Part shown: one piece after another, positions 24,395 to 39,530 of the stretch
How positions within the stretch are numbered: position 1 is the first letter of the stretch
How the letters are laid out: the number at the start of each line of letters is the position of its first letter
DNA from: Lactarius indigo
Lineage: Eukaryota; Basidiomycota; Agaricomycetes; Russulales; Russulaceae
Assembly: GCA_025766275.1 (NCBI GenBank)
Contig: JAFKAC010000225.1
Span: forward strand, 1-56,702
Direction: 5' to 3'
DNA length: 56,702 bases
Program-made: the position numbers and the translations under genes
Notes under the pieces: model-generated
Seen by the model: only the letters and a program-made list of their open reading frames with translations
Told to the model about the DNA's origin: nothing
Databases searched by the model: none

Positions 24395-26951
24395 CTAATC
24401 CACGTCCATCTCAGACGGCCCTTTCCCTTCATCAGTGTTAAGCTCTGGCTGCGGCGTCTCTCCCTTGGGAGGAGGGTTAGGCGTTTCCGCGCCGCTGCGG
24501 GGCGTGTCCGCGCCATCGACCTTCGGGGGCTTCGGCTTCGGCCGCGTGAGGATAGGCGTTGCAAAGTAGATAACCTCGTCTCGCTTCTTCGAGATCTCTG
24601 CCGCGGTCAGCACCGGGTCGACGTTCTTCGGCCGTTCCGACTGCCTCACGGACTGGTCTTCGAGCCACTTCTGGATTGTCGCGGCCTTCTCGACAATCGA
24701 CTGCTTGTCCTTCTCGTCGATGTGCGCGAACCGGTCATCTGGTGAGGTTGCTTGCGCAATGTACTGATTAATGGTCTCGCGCAGCTGAGCCGCCGCCTTC
24801 GGTCGTTCCTCGGCCTCGCGCCAGCGCGTCGTTATAGGATCGCCTAGCTTCTTAGCTGCATCGATGCGAGAAACGTATGCGGACTTCGTCGCATCTTCGC
24901 CTTCTTCAGAATAGAGCCAGTCCTCGTCCTTTGACAACTCGGCGAGGAGCGCCTCCTTTTCTTGTTTCTGCACGTAGGAGGCGTACCGATCTTCAAGCTT
25001 CGACCGCATGTCGTAGATGTATTCCTCTAGGGCATTCTTGCGCTCCTATTGCTGATTGAATTACCACTATGAATAAGTGCATCAAACAACGTACCTCGGT
25101 GTCTTGAACTAGCTTGTCGTTCGAATACATTGTTAGCTCCTTCTCCTTGTACCTATCCACCACGGACGAGTCGAGTCCTCCATAGCCGGCAACGTAAGCC
25201 ACGGGATTTTTCTTCACGACCTTTTTCTTCTTCGGCGGCTCCGATGAATCGCCATCGACTTGCATCTCTTCCTTCTCCTCAACCTCTTCGGTATAAACAC
25301 CCTCGAAAGACAGGACGCCGTGGAGATTCAGGCGCGCCTTGACACGAACGGTGGAATAGTCGCCTGTTGGCGTCGGGCCGACGTCTTTCACCGTGAGGCG
25401 GCCAATCCACGGGTTGATGGACCCCGGTAGTCCATCAGGTTCCGCGTAGACCACCTCGATGTCAAATGGCGACTTGCGGTAGAAGGTAAGGACTTTTGTC
25501 GATGGTATACCATTACCACGGGGAAATACGACCAATTCCGTGTCTTCCTCTTCATCGGCGGGGGTCTTCTCCCAGCGCACTTTGATCGGATACATGGCGA
25601 TATCATGGACGGCAAAATCACGAACGCGGAAAACAGGAGAAAGGGTAGCACAGGTGAAGGTACAGCCCCGGGCGCAAGCCTCGTCTTGATTGAGTGTTGT
25701 CGAAAGCACCTTTCCAGGGAAAACGGATTGGATCTTGGCGCGAACAGCAGGAATGCGCGTCGTGCCACCAACGAGTTCAATGGCGTCGAGTTGATCGATG
25801 GTAAGGCCAGATTCCTCCAATGCGCGCTGAAGTGGCTCAGGAATGCGATCGAGAACGTCTGCGATGAGTAGCTCATACTGCTCCCGGGTGAGTCTCGAAG
25901 AGGCATCAACATCGTTCATGATTGATTCAACGCTGAGCGGTGCCTCAGCGTTTGCCGACAGGACTTTCTTGAGCTTCTCCGCAGATGCGTATAACCGGAA
26001 CGTAGCCTTCGGGTTCGAAAGCACGTCGATCTTATATTTGGTCTTGAACTCTTCCGCGAAATGCTGAACGAGGGCATAGTCGATGTCGCGGCCACCGAGG
26101 TGCATGTCGTATGCCGCATTCTTGACAGTCAGCTGACCTTTAGAGAAGGCAACGACGGCAACAGACAGGCTCGAGTGGCCAATATCTACAAAGACCACGT
26201 GCCGCGGGTTCTCGGCCTCTGGGAGATCAGATTTTGTGATGCCGTACCCAAACGCGACTGCAGTGTGGTCAGGTATCAGCCGGAGAGGGTTCAACCCAGC
26301 GATGGTGGCAGCATTCAACAGTGCTCGTCGTTGCACATCGGTGTACCAACCGGGGATAGCGATTACGACGTCAGAGACGCCAGTTTTGAGCTCTTTCGTA
26401 GCGATGTCCCGCAACCTGCCGAGGTACATCCCCACCAATTGCGTGGCAGAAAAAGTGGCTGGTTCGCCTAAGTATGTAACCTATAAGCGCGAACTAGTTG
26501 TGAACGACGGAAAGCGCAAATTATCCGACACACTCACGCCGACACCGACAGAACCATCTACATCGACCAGGTTCACATGAGTGAACTTCTTTTCGACCTG
26601 CTGTATCTCAACATCGTTCACTGTCCGGCCAAGGAGACGCTTGAGTGAGCCAGCGGTATTGCGAAAATTTGAGATCTCCTGGGTCTTTGCCGGTTCGCCG
26701 AGTGCGCGCTGCTTGAGACCGAAAGAGACAAGGGAACTTTAAATCGGTAATTAGAAGAAGATCGATATGGGTAATGGGAGTGTGCGCACGGTGTAGCACG
26801 ATTGGAGACTTCGTTTGTGATGATATCGATACCTCTGTGTCTTGCGACACCGATCTAGACTTACGTATTGAGCACAAAGAGGTGTTGGAGGAGTAGATTT
26901 AACACACACCTTACTGTGGAGTGAACCAAAGTCGATCCCAACGACAGACAT
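24395..26951 (-). CDS. SSE1: Hsp110-type chaperone / Hsp70 nucleotide exchange factor (Sse1/Hsp88)
   Basis: Cytosolic Hsp110 protein that acts as exchange factor for Hsp70 and as a holdase. The start MSVVGIDFGSLHSK is the Hsp110 phosphate-1 motif. The next exon gives IGVARHRGIDIITNEVSNRATPS. The ATPase domain follows in the 26438 exon (VVFVDIGHSSLSVAVVAF, and IELVGGTTRIPAVR). The substrate-binding region has the acidic/lysine insert EEMQVDGDSSEPPKKKKVVKK that separates Hsp110 from Hsp70. The helical lid and tail end in GPSEMDVD at 24395. At least five exons join in frame. Confidence 0.93.
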
Positions 26952-27564
26952 GGGAGGGAAATACAAGTAGTCGTGAAAGAAAGAAAGAGGTGGGCAAGGG
27001 TAGAGGGGTAGATGTAGGTGCTACAGGTGTTTTTATTTCATTTTTTTCGCGAGGCTTCTACACCCTTCCACCCTCTTCCTTTTATGTTGCTCATTAGCGC
27101 TAACTTTCCCTATATTCTACTACTTTTAATCATAAACAAATAGTGCTCTGGCGAGTCCACAAAAAAAGCACCACCTTCTCTAGAAAAAATAATGAACAAT
27201 GGCCTAGGCAAGGGTAAAAGTAGTCCGATTAAAAGAAAAGCCGCAAGTGTACGCGATGCAACGAAAAGACGGAGATGCGAACAATATGAAAATGAAACAG
27301 AAGAGTTCGTGGCGTACCAGTCGCACTCTGCAATGTACTGTGCACAAAGTTCCCCACCCAAGAGTCGACCACATGCCCTCATTCCTCCCTACCGCGTGCA
27401 GGTCCTTAGGTCGTGATACAGATAATGCGATGATGAAACGGATTAAACGGACGGAGATTGATGTAGATGATAGCAATCATGTGGTATAGTGATATGGGAT
27501 ATCGTAACAACTAGTAATACCTTGGCCTTGTCAGGGCTCGAGCCCTGGCAGAGCGGGTATGCTA
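26952..27564. other. Intergenic region, SSE1 promoter side
   Basis: This 613-bp stretch lies between the SSE1 start and the GT2 stop, both on the minus strand. It should contain the SSE1 promoter. It is AT-rich near 27030-27250, and no gene was recognised. The palindrome at 27532-27547 is listed separately. Confidence 0.45.
27532..27547 (-). repeat. 16-bp perfect palindrome just downstream of the GT2 stop codon
   Basis: CAGGGCTCGAGCCCTG reads the same on both strands. Flanking bases can add two more pairs after one mismatch. It lies 17 nt beyond the stop codon of the GT2 gene on the minus strand, so it would form a strong hairpin in the 3' UTR. Any role in transcript ends or stability is a guess. 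Confidence 0.5.
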
Positions 27565-29194
27565 TCATTGTGCTTGGCCAACTTGAATCTCCATCGGTCG
27601 CAGAGGATATTGTGGCGCAGGTGACCGTAAGTTTTGATACGGCGCCTGCCGCATTTTGTCATCTGTTATACCTGATGAATTGGCATCTGCAGCAGCCGTA
27701 GCAGCAGTGGGGTCGCCGATTCCAGCACGAGTACCCCAACCAGTCTACACGAGAAAATAGCTTAGAGACGTAGCAGATCAAGATTGGCCCTTCATCATAC
27801 CTCATGGAGGGTGAACAGCGCATATATCTTCATGACGGCGAAGTAGTATCCGAATAGAATAAACGCGGGGACGTAAATGATGTCTTGAGGGCGGTCCCAG
27901 AGGTGAGGGAGGAGCTTAGCCGTTCGTGTAGCAGTGAGCCAAACGACATAGCTCAAGATCACGTTCCTGAGGGTACCAAGTAGCATCCCCACTACAGAAA
28001 CAAATATTTTGACAACTTACCACCATGGTAGATGGAAACCGCCTTTGTCCACCGGGATCGTACTCTTGTAAACAACATAAGAAACAAGGACGGGGCCTGC
28101 GAGGAGCGTAAAAGGATTGAATAACTTGTCCACCTGAACCAAAACAGTCGTTAGTGCTAAGACCGGATGGAAGAAGATAGAGCCTACCATCGTGTACGCT
28201 ACATAAGGGTGGATAGTCCAGACATGCCGTTCCATGAAAAGGGACCGCAAATCTGACCGCCAAGTGTTTCTAGTCCACCGAAGCACCTGCTTCAAGAAGC
28301 GCCAGTTGGGCTTCATCGTACTGAGAAGTTCTGCTTCTTTGCAGCACTGCACATAGGTACTCCATCCGTGACTAACCATCCAGCGAGTGAGAAATTTGTC
28401 GTCGCCTGAGTTGAGCTGGTATTTGTCAAGCCAGTAATCATGCGTGAAGCCATGTAAAAACTCAGGGTCCTTGAGAATCACGGTACGGTATGCTGCCGTT
28501 CGTCCGGATAGGCACGGGAGACCGCCGTCGATATGTGTTGAAGAAGAAATTTCGATATTACGGATGGTGAGGCGGAATGCAGCGAGCACTTCCCATACGG
28601 TCATGCGATCACCAACGGATTTCACGCGCTGGGACGTGCCGACACCTCCGACCTTCTGGTCCTCAAAGCAGGCAAGGACATACGGGAGGAGCGTCGGTGG
28701 CCAGATAGCATCGTCATCGGCAAAGACAATGATGTCGGTCGTTGTATTCTTGATGCCGTGTGACATCTGTAGGCGCTTGTTTGCGTACGGGACTGTTAAA
28801 ACCCGGATGCGTTCAGGGTCGACCGCATTGGCGAGCTCTTGTAAGGGGCCGAGCATCTTCTCCTCCGTAATGATGAGTATTTCTTTGGGTTTTCCAACAA
28901 GCCAACTGTGGGCGGCTTCCTTGAATTCCTCGCCAGCATCAATGGTGGGAACTATGATGGTAACATCTTCAGAGGCGATATAAGTGGGGTTCTCCGGAAG
29001 AGGTATAGGACGATAGGCGAAAGATGCGGTTATACGAATTAGGTACCAGAGATAGCGGTAGAACCTAGGAGAGCGGTTAGCTTTCTGGGGGACGGACAAA
29101 CACACTGAGGACCAACCCAATGACGCCAAAGGGTACAACTGACAATAAAGGTGATCAGCGAAAATACTTCAAGTGAGTATATACGGGCATACAT
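27565..29194 (-). CDS. GT2 polysaccharide synthase-like membrane glycosyltransferase
   Basis: Processive-type family 2 glycosyltransferase of the fungal hyaluronan-synthase-like group (Cps1 type). A first exon (MYARIYSLEVFSLITFIVS) supplies an N-terminal membrane helix and joins via a GT-AG intron to WFYRYLWYLIRITASF. The GT-A core has the nucleotide-binding strand DVTIIVPTIDAGEEF, the metal motif VFADDDAIWPP, the acceptor/base motif NSGDDKFLTRWM and the QVLRWTR motif (QxxRW). Several membrane helices follow (IFFHPVLALTTVLV, LLAGPVLVSYVVY, YVPAFILFGYYFAVM). The last exon encodes a hydrophilic tail ending MEIQVGQAQ. The polymer made is unknown. Confidence 0.83.
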
Positions 29195-29766
29195 ATGGGA
29201 AAGTCGTCTCGTGTCAGGTATAGCATTGGACCGACTCAGAATGGACGGGAAAATGGGGAAGAAAATTGGACAGCGTGACGGACAACAGAGCGAATATGCA
29301 GACTAAAGGAGCGGTAAGGGTCGACGTCTAGCGACGAACAAAAGTCCCGAGTGGAAGGGGGGGATGTGTGTCGATGTCGGAGCCACGGGAAAAGGGAGGG
29401 AAATGCAGAGGAAGAGAGTAACGATCAGGATTTAGACGACAACGGGCGGGCGTGGGCTAAGTTTAGCCAATCAATGTGGCACCGGCCCGCCTACTTCGCC
29501 TTATTACTCAGCCAATTCTACTCATCCGCTTCCATTCCTTTTTTCTTATTTACCTATTTTTTACCAAATTGTACAGTACAACAGTGTTTGGCGACACAAG
29601 ATTGACAGTGATTCTACAATACACATGACGCGTGTAAACGAAATACTTCGTGAGCAGACACATTGCGAATAAAGTTGTATAGGGATAGGTGAGCACTGAA
29701 CGAATCGTACCGTCTTGAGAAGGAGAATCCGTAATGGTTCAATCCAGTGGTTTCGTGGGGTCCAAG
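29195..29766. other. Intergenic region, no gene seen
   Basis: This 572-bp stretch lies between the GT2 start and the RBR ligase stop, both on the minus strand. It is pyrimidine-rich on the minus strand near 29340-29400 and probably holds the GT2 promoter and leader. No recognisable coding sequence. Confidence 0.45.
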
Positions 29767-31720
29767 TCACAAGTTATCGACGGCGACATTCCATTTCCAT
29801 CGTTCCTCGAGATATCCCTTTGCTGTGTCCTCGAGTAGGATCTCGTTGCGCTTCTGCACATAGACGGACTTGTCCGTTACTTTCTGTCGCAATGCTGGGA
29901 TGCTTTCGGCCTCTATGGGTTGCTCCAACAATTCAGAAAGATCTTCTACCGCCTTTTCAAGATCCCTGCCGGTACCTTAAATAAATGGATAACTTCAGGT
30001 ACGGAGGAAGATACACACCGCTGGTTATCTTCGAACATCGCTTTCTGGTTGCCATTCTCAAGATAGTAAGCCATCGCGTACGTCCACTTGAGCGTCGTGC
30101 GGCAGTTTTCGACGATGTCAACCGCCTTCTTCATGAACTGGACTTCGATCCATGTTAAGTCCGTTGTGAGTTGCATTTCCTCCATTTTCTTTTCAGTCTT
30201 CATGTAGAGTTCAATAGATAGCTTTGCCGACTGCTCGTGGTTGGCCCAACGGTTGTAGTACTAAAACGACATAATTGAACAGGGCTATAGCCAACAAAGA
30301 TTGAACCGGTCCTCACATGAAGGTATCTCTCCAAAGAAGCACGGCTCCTGGACTGCGCGTCACGGGCCTCCACACCAGACTTGTCGTCATATCGGTTACA
30401 AGAATACCAAGCCGTCCCATGTTCGGCCCAAGGACCTACAGATGTAAGTATACCAATAGGATTATTAAAACACGAAGAAAGCATACCCATGCACACCCAA
30501 CAGAACTCATACTTGCACTTCTTGCAGGTCATGTGGCTGAGAAGATTTATTCATTCACGCCTCGTAATATCGCGAAGGTGTAATGGACTTACTTGCAACC
30601 GCCATTTTTTTCAATGGTGCTCTGACACTTGCTACATTCCTTGGTGTTACTTTTGATCCAATTCGCGGTCTCGCTATCATCGCGGCATTTCTTCAACCAC
30701 ATCCTCGCGATGGCGCACAAAACCGGTCGATGGTCGCCGTCAACGTGGCAACCGAAGCAAAATTTGTGCTTCGGATCTGCCCCGCACGAAACCGTAGGAA
30801 CAACCGTCGATAAGGCCGAACGCGATGAAGCTGCCGGGCACGAGACACTACGATCGCAGGATGGGAATGGGCAATACTTGAGATTCTTGTTGCAAGCAAC
30901 GTAATTGCGGACCAAGAGCTCGTCGTAGCGTGCAGCGGTATCTTCATCCTCATTGAGCACCTTGTGGACAAAGGGATCGAGTGCGACGACCCCGCAATTC
31001 TCCGCCATACATAATATCCGGTGCTCGCCTTCATCGCGGATCTTGCTGATAGTGTACATAGTCCAGCATCCTGTGCAGAAGGTATGACCACAGGACAGCG
31101 CGAGCGTGTCGGCGGCGGTGTCATCAAAGCAAATGGGACAGAGGAAAGGCTCAAAGAAAGGAGTGTGCTCGAGCTTCTTGGATGATTTATTAGAGCGTGT
31201 GACACGTTTCGAACGATCTGGGCCAGGATACGACGGTTTGAGCATAGGAGATACACCGGCTGCTGTAGAAATTGATGAAGCATTGTCCATATATTTCTCA
31301 GTGAGTCGATCTCTATTCCAGTCCATATGTCGGAGAAGAAGCGCAGCTACGTCATTCTGTTCGACACGCAGATGATTAAAATGAGAAGACTGTACAGATT
31401 AAGCATAGCTTACATCAACACCGAATATTGTCCTGATGTATTCGATATCGGCCACCATGAGGTCCTTGACGTCCTGGTGGGTCAAAGGTTTGTAGTCCAC
31501 CTCGTAGGTCTTCCTCGCTTCTGGAACGACCTTGATATCATCATCATAAATGTCCATTCCCATGTCGTCCTCTGAAGAAGCAGATCCTGCCATGTCCGCA
31601 GCCAAATTATAAGATGACAGAAATGAATATGTAAGGGGGTGACATACCGCCCTCGATGTCCATGGCTTCCTCGTCGTCGTAGTATTCCTCTTCATCAGAG
31701 TACTCGTAATCAGAAGACAT
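29767..31720 (-). CDS. RBR-type E3 ubiquitin ligase, Ariadne family
   Basis: RING-between-RING ligase that passes ubiquitin through a cysteine intermediate. The first exon is acidic ([20 protein letters not shown]), as in Ariadne proteins. A UBA-like segment follows ([21 protein letters not shown]... [14 protein letters not shown]). RING1 is FLCPICFDD with [10 protein letters not shown]. The in-between-RING domain has [11 protein letters not shown] and [18 protein letters not shown]2 is [15 protein letters not shown] joined by splicing to [14 protein letters not shown]; the cysteine in GGCNHM is the expected catalytic residue. The helical Ariadne domain ends at 29767 (KWNVAVDNL). Exons join in frame. 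Confidence 0.92.
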
Positions 31721-31889
31721 GGTAAGGTGAATGCTGTGTGAATCGTGCGGAGGAGTGAGCGGGTGAGGGTGTGCAACAAGTTACAGAAGTGGCCGCACCC
31801 TTCCCAGCCCAGAGTCACAGAGTCACATCTCGGAGATTCGAACTCAGCGTCGGCTGATCCCGTTCTCTTCCTTCCGTTTCGAGTCATTT
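31721..31889. promoter_or_regulatory. 169-bp bidirectional promoter region
   Basis: Separates the divergent start codons of the RBR ligase and lysyl-tRNA synthetase. No specific factor site was recognised. The role is inferred from position. Confidence 0.4.
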
Positions 31890-34227
<2,338 letters not shown>

Positions 34228-34360
34228 AATGGTTGTATTGCAAGCGATAGTTCATTAATGTACATCACCCAGAGAAACCGTTGTGGGGTGACTTGGACCG
34301 TAAAGAGATGACTACGGAAAGCCAAATATAGGGTAGATCGCTCCATGTGTGCCATGTCAC

Positions 34361-37300
34361 TCAGAATTCGTCACCGCATCGATGGTCACAGTCCGCAACA
34401 GCACAGGTCCCGCGCGACTTTGCTCCAGCCTCACCATAAAACCACTCTAGGATGTGCGCAGCATGTCCGCCATGCCTGCACGTCTGACAAAACACGATTG
34501 CATCGTCGGCGCTATCTGCAATCATTTCGCCGATTTTAATCAAGTAAAAAAGCAAGATTTGTTTGGGTTGCACGTACCCCGCGTCAGCGCGTTTTGGTGC
34601 GCGAGTTGGCCATTGCGTGCAGAGTCAGGTAAGATGCCCAGCGTCATCAAACACACCGAACAACGCGGTAAGGGGCGATTGCAAAATGGACAAGCTGTAG
34701 CCTCCATGCACAGAAACATCAAGACTTATGACGCTCAACAAATGGAAATTTGGGACGTTACCTTGTTTGCCGTGGCGACGCCCTGCGGCTCACTGATCAC
34801 CTTGTTACAGTAGTTGCAGCGAATCAGGACCTGAGGTGGGACGAGTCGGACGGGTTCCCTCTCAGCGGCCTGGGTGAAGTCCTGCAGCATCTGCCCGCGG
34901 TCAATGTCGAGCTGGCACCTGTGATGGAAGAATTTCCATCCGTCCAGGAAGTCTCGGTATGCGTCCAACCATCGTTCGACTCTGGTATCCTCCAACTGGT
35001 GTGGGTGCACATAGGCCCCCAGGATGGCAGCTGTCTGGACGTCTCCAGTCCGATCTACGTAATTCTGTAGTAGCTGCATTCCAGAGGCGGTGAGACCCGT
35101 GACGATGATGCCTTCCACGTCGCCCTGGGCCACCGAGGCCTCGGCCATTCGGCGCAGGTACGCAGAAAGCGCGTCGTCCTCGAGAAATTGCAGCGCGATC
35201 ACAAGGCGTTCGCGAAGGGGAATGTACTCTTCTTCTAAAACGTCGGGCCAGTCGCCAGCCGCGAGATACGTCAACATAGCCCGAAAATACGGATCCTCTA
35301 GGCGCATGATCAACCGCTCGTACTGGTGGCGCAGCTCCGGTGTTTTGTTCGACGCAGGTGTCAGAGCAGCGAGAGTGCCAGACATGATGTTGTGGGAGCT
35401 GTCTGCCGTTTCAAGTGAGCCAAGATTAACTACTTAGAGTGCAGCACTACCTTTGCTTCGCATGAGAATGTCTATGGCCTTACTATGCTTACCCAAGAAC
35501 ACAAGCCAGCAAGCCGCCTGTGACTGCCGACCATCTTTCTCCCACCTAAAAGGATTATGTAAGCAACCTTCCCGTAGGAGGGCCAAAAATAGGTCTTACT
35601 TGCTTATGACGGCAGATATGTCTTCGTTCTTTAAACTCCACCCACATAACTGAAGCGCAAAGCGACGTTGTATCAATTTCGCCGTCGGAATCGTCGGCTT
35701 CCAGTCAGCCGAATCTAAAGGGTCTGCATTCGCTTGGTGATATGCACTCAAAAGTAATAGAGCCGCTGCGAAATCGGATGGCACTTCTACTCTGTGCTTC
35801 CCACGACGGGATTGTGTGCGGGATATTGACTGAATGCCTTCAACTATCAGAGGGTCGAGCAAGGGGGCAGGGACAGCGCGTGGGGGACTAGAAGGGGCCG
35901 CACTCTGGACAGATGAAGGAAATCCATCCCAAATACCCCGTATGCCTTGATTGGCAAAATTGTACCCATCAAGATGAATGGCAGGGCCTTCTAGCCTTCG
36001 ACGAGCATCTGAGAAATGACGGTAAATCGTGGTCACTGTCGCACCACAGCAGACTTACAATCTACCCAAGACCACATTTCGACGAGCGCCCTGTCGTTCG
36101 ACGCTTCTTTCGTCTCCTTGAGAACCGCCACGTTATGAGCCGGCTATATGCAGGATGAGACGGGTCATCTAATGCAATGGGTGCACATAAAGCATACATA
36201 TCCCAGCCCATAGCCTTTTATCACGCGTCGTCGCATGACCATCGATATATCCTCGTCCACGAGAGCTTGCACCCGATCGATAGCGCGGTCGACAGCACGT
36301 CTCCAAGGGCGTCCACTAGCGCTCCGAATACGCGATAAAGACGTGCCGTTCTCAGAAAGCTTTGAAACGCCAGCGATATGCTTCGAACCCGGTGTTGGGG
36401 ACGGAGGTACGAGAGACGCAGGGCCCGGAGAAGACGGGAGCTCTGTACTTCCCCTGAGATAAGGGGAAGCAGGGACACTCCGGTGTGCAGGACTAGCGGT
36501 GCCCTCTTTTGCCTTCTGCGCCGGTAGAGGAGACGCTTTAACACGTGGCGAGGGTCTTGGAGAGGATACAGCCGATTTGAGAGCTGGGAAACCATCCTCG
36601 TCTCCACGACCGAAAGTTGGCTGATGCGAGCTCGACAATCGCGGAGATCGACCTCGAGAGACCTCAATGGGGAAAGGACCGATGCCGGCGCCTTCGGTTC
36701 CCTCAGACACAATGGTGGGCACGACCGACCAAGGGTCGGGGACAACCCCGCCCGGCGGCACGCTGTGGAATATGCGGTATGCAGAGCCAACCGCGACTGC
36801 CATGCTACCCCGCGCGCACCACTGTACGTGTATGGGCGTGTCATGGGTGTTCGCAGTTTCTAGGTCATCGTCTTTAGTAATTGCCATGAGCGAAACGACC
36901 AAGGGGTTTGGTCGGGTGGCAGGCATCAACGCGAAAGAACGGAGACTAGCATGGAACCGTCTAGCTGCTCAAAAGATCTGTGAATTGACGACCCGTGATC
37001 GCGAGGAAGTACTTACACTTTCGTGTATCGGATAGGACGAGAGAATGGGATGAGCTTGTTGGTGATTGTGCAGAATGAGCTGGCACGTTGTGTGTCCCTC
37101 CAGAAGCACTCCAGGGTAGCGCATTCGCCGCCCATGAAGGCATTCCCATTTTTGGTGTTCGAGTCATGTCACTTGAATGCGGCGTCGGGGGCACGTCAAA
37201 CGACTCTGTTTTGATGACGTTCCAAAAGCGAACATATGATGCGTCTTGACCAAGAGTTGCCAGAACGCCTCGACGCACCGAAGAGAATTCCAAGTCTGAA

Positions 37301-38265
37301 ACCCTGCGCACACCGCCATTCTGAGTACGCGTGCCGTCGGCGAGTGCGTCCCGCTCAGAAAATGTCAATAATTGAACGGGCAGTTTCCGTACGTCCCAGA
37401 GAGTAACAACACCATCCCCAGTCGCAGCGAGGTGATGAGGCTCAAACGGGTCTGTCGACAATGCATAGACACGTCCTGGAGCACTGGCAATTACTGGCGC
37501 GGAGCTGCGGAGATCGAAGAGTCGAAGTATTCGCTGCGACAATCCAGCAGCGAGTAGGTGATTGTTCTGTGGTAACCAAGCCAGAGAGTGCACAGACTCG
37601 TTTTGTACGTGTGCCTGTAGGGTACGCAAGTCTGCACGAGGACCAAGTTCTGTTCGAGGAATAGGGTGATAGGAACGAGGAGAAGTGGGGAGTCCTGCCG
37701 GCAGTCGCGCAGGAGAAGGTGGGGGCGCGACGATATGTGTTGACGATGATGACGCTAGTGGTGACAAGACGCGAGTTGGGGTGGAAGACTGAAGGTCCCA
37801 TATATAAAGGCTGGAATCGTTGCGTAGCTTGTCGAGACCAACGGCAAGATACTGGGGGGTGACAGGGCAGAAGGCAAGGGACACACATGTACGAGGTGCT
37901 CGAGGTGACAGAGGGTTCAAGTTGTGACTGCTACGGTTCACCGCATGTTCACGAATATGGTGAGTCGATTCGAGACGGAGGAGATCCACGCGGCCATTGT
38001 TGAATCCTACGGCGACAAGGGCATCGATTGCTGGGTCTGGAGACCAAGCAAAGCACTGAACGATAATGTGAGCGCGCGGGAGAGGAGATACGAACCGACA
38101 TTGCATTACCTTCATCAACTGTAGGTCTTGCTGGGATGTAACATGGTGTACCGAGGAGTCGTCGGGAGACCAATCATACAAAGTAAGTTGAGAACCGCCT
38201 CCAACCAGGAACTTGTGCCGTCTGAGAGGACTCCAAATAATCCGCTTGTCCGCTTGTGAGGCCAT
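34361..38265 (-). CDS. SEA4: GATOR2/SEACAT subunit MIOS (Sea4)
   Basis: WD40 protein of the GATOR2 complex, which signals amino-acid status to TORC1 at the vacuole or lysosome. The N-terminal exons (from 38265) give beta-propeller repeats (VGFNNGRVDLLRLE; LYIWDLQSSTP; ILRLFDLRSSAPV; GVVTLWDVRKLP; VRFWNVIKTESF). A long Ser/Pro-rich disordered stretch follows (36880-36300). An alpha-solenoid comes next (YFRAMLTYLAAGDWPDVLEEE; GLTASGMQLLQNYVDRTGDVQ, typical of Mios). The C-terminus is zinc-binding: CNYCNKVIS, ACPFCNRPLPRCSVCLM and FCQTCRHGGHAAHILEWF. Introns join in frame to the stop at 34361. Confidence 0.88.
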
Positions 38266-38402
38266 TCCAATTCATCGACTGCGCCCTGACGCGAATCACG
38301 ACCAAGCTCGGACGAGACATATCCTCTCTCGGACCGGACACACGCAGGCAAAGCTTAGTACTACCACCACCGCGACTGCTACGGCCCAACTTGAACAGCA
38401 GA

Positions 38403-38759
38403 ATGAACAATCCCCATGCAGAACGCCAAGCTGTTCTCCTGGAACGTATCACAAAAAATGCCGTGAGCATTATACCTTTTCAGAGGACGCCGCTCAAGTG
38501 ACGTCCATCTCAGGAAAAATGTACAGAACTCATTCTAGAATTGAATCATTGTGTTGAGGTTTGCCCATATACCTGTTGATGTCGGACTATTTTCCCATCG
38601 CATGGTATCTCTCAGGAAATCGTTCAGGCGAACGCCTACGTCAAGCTTGCAGCTCTTCTGGCAACGAAATACTCTCGTAATGCAAAGTACAATCTAGAGG
38701 TGACCCCTGCTACGGGCAGTGAAGCCCATCAAAGTTCGGATCTTGTAGGAAGTCCATAG
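38403..38759 (+). CDS. DAD4: DASH complex subunit Dad4
   Basis: Small subunit of the DASH/Dam1 ring that couples kinetochores to microtubules. Three exons give 82 residues. The N-terminus MNNPHAERQAVLLERITKNA matches the Dad4 pattern (MENPHE..LSRI). After two introns it continues EKCTELILELNHCVE and then EIVQANAYVKLAALLATKYS...YNLE, again family-like. The upstream in-frame ATG at 38256 is not favoured because the family begins at MxNPH. It diverges from MIOS (start codons 138 bp apart). The gene is easily missed because its exons are short. Confidence 0.85.
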
Positions 38760-39530
38760 CTAATCCCGTTCATTCTTGACTTGTATGGTTCACATAAGTC
38801 TAGATCTAGACTCGGATTGTGTTGTGGCTGTGTTTCTCTGTGTCTACACAGCCAAAAACCATATTGACGAACGCATAAATGTTTGCTGGGTCGCTGAAAC
38901 AATACCCAACGTCACTATGGCGCAGCGTTTGCACTATTTCATCCTGGCCCGGATGGCCGGAATCAATCATAGCTGCTGTCCTGCGCGAGCTGCACCTATT
39001 GGTCTATGAAACGTAGTGAAGCGAGCGCTGACGGTGCTGGATGCCGCTCGCCTGGCGGTGTATCGCCGAAGGTAGTCCTTCTCCCTACGCCTTATGCCTC
39101 CGTTGATGCTCGCATCAATGAGTTGACGACGCATATTTCCCGCATTGAGTGCCGCAGGCCTGTTATCTCTTTGTTATAACTATGTCTATTATGTCCCCCT
39201 ATCAACAATGACGCTCGCTTTGATTTCCTTGGCTGTGAAGTTTTGATCAAGGTTTTGATGATGTCGGTGGGACTCATTTCGAGTCTTACTCATACATACT
39301 CAATCCCACATAAAGGGAGGATAAGGCATTGCATCGGAAGAGGCGAAGAAGGGTTAGAGAACGAAGGGAAGGAACGCGTACTAAGCCGCTTCGCCGTGCA
39401 ATGTTAATTTAGCAAGGTCACACCAATTGTACAAGTCGAATGTACACCATGGGTATCCAGTCGTCTAGTTCATAAATGTCGTCGAAACATAAATTACAAA
39501 CACTGTCACTTTGAGTAAGTTATATCAACC
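38760..39530. other. Convergent intergenic region, no gene seen
   Basis: This 771-bp stretch lies between the 3' ends of DAD4 (plus) and DPB11 (minus). It contains short frames with many stops and no recognisable domain. It should hold both terminators. Confidence 0.45.

Noticed and set aside
31825..31850. GAGTTCGAATCTC, B-box-like tRNA signal on the minus strand
   Set aside because: The T-arm stem does not pair and no A-box or cloverleaf lies upstream.
36961..37160. The WD40 part and the C-terminal part at 34.4-38.3 kb as separate genes
   Set aside because: Exons join in frame and both parts belong to one known protein, MIOS.
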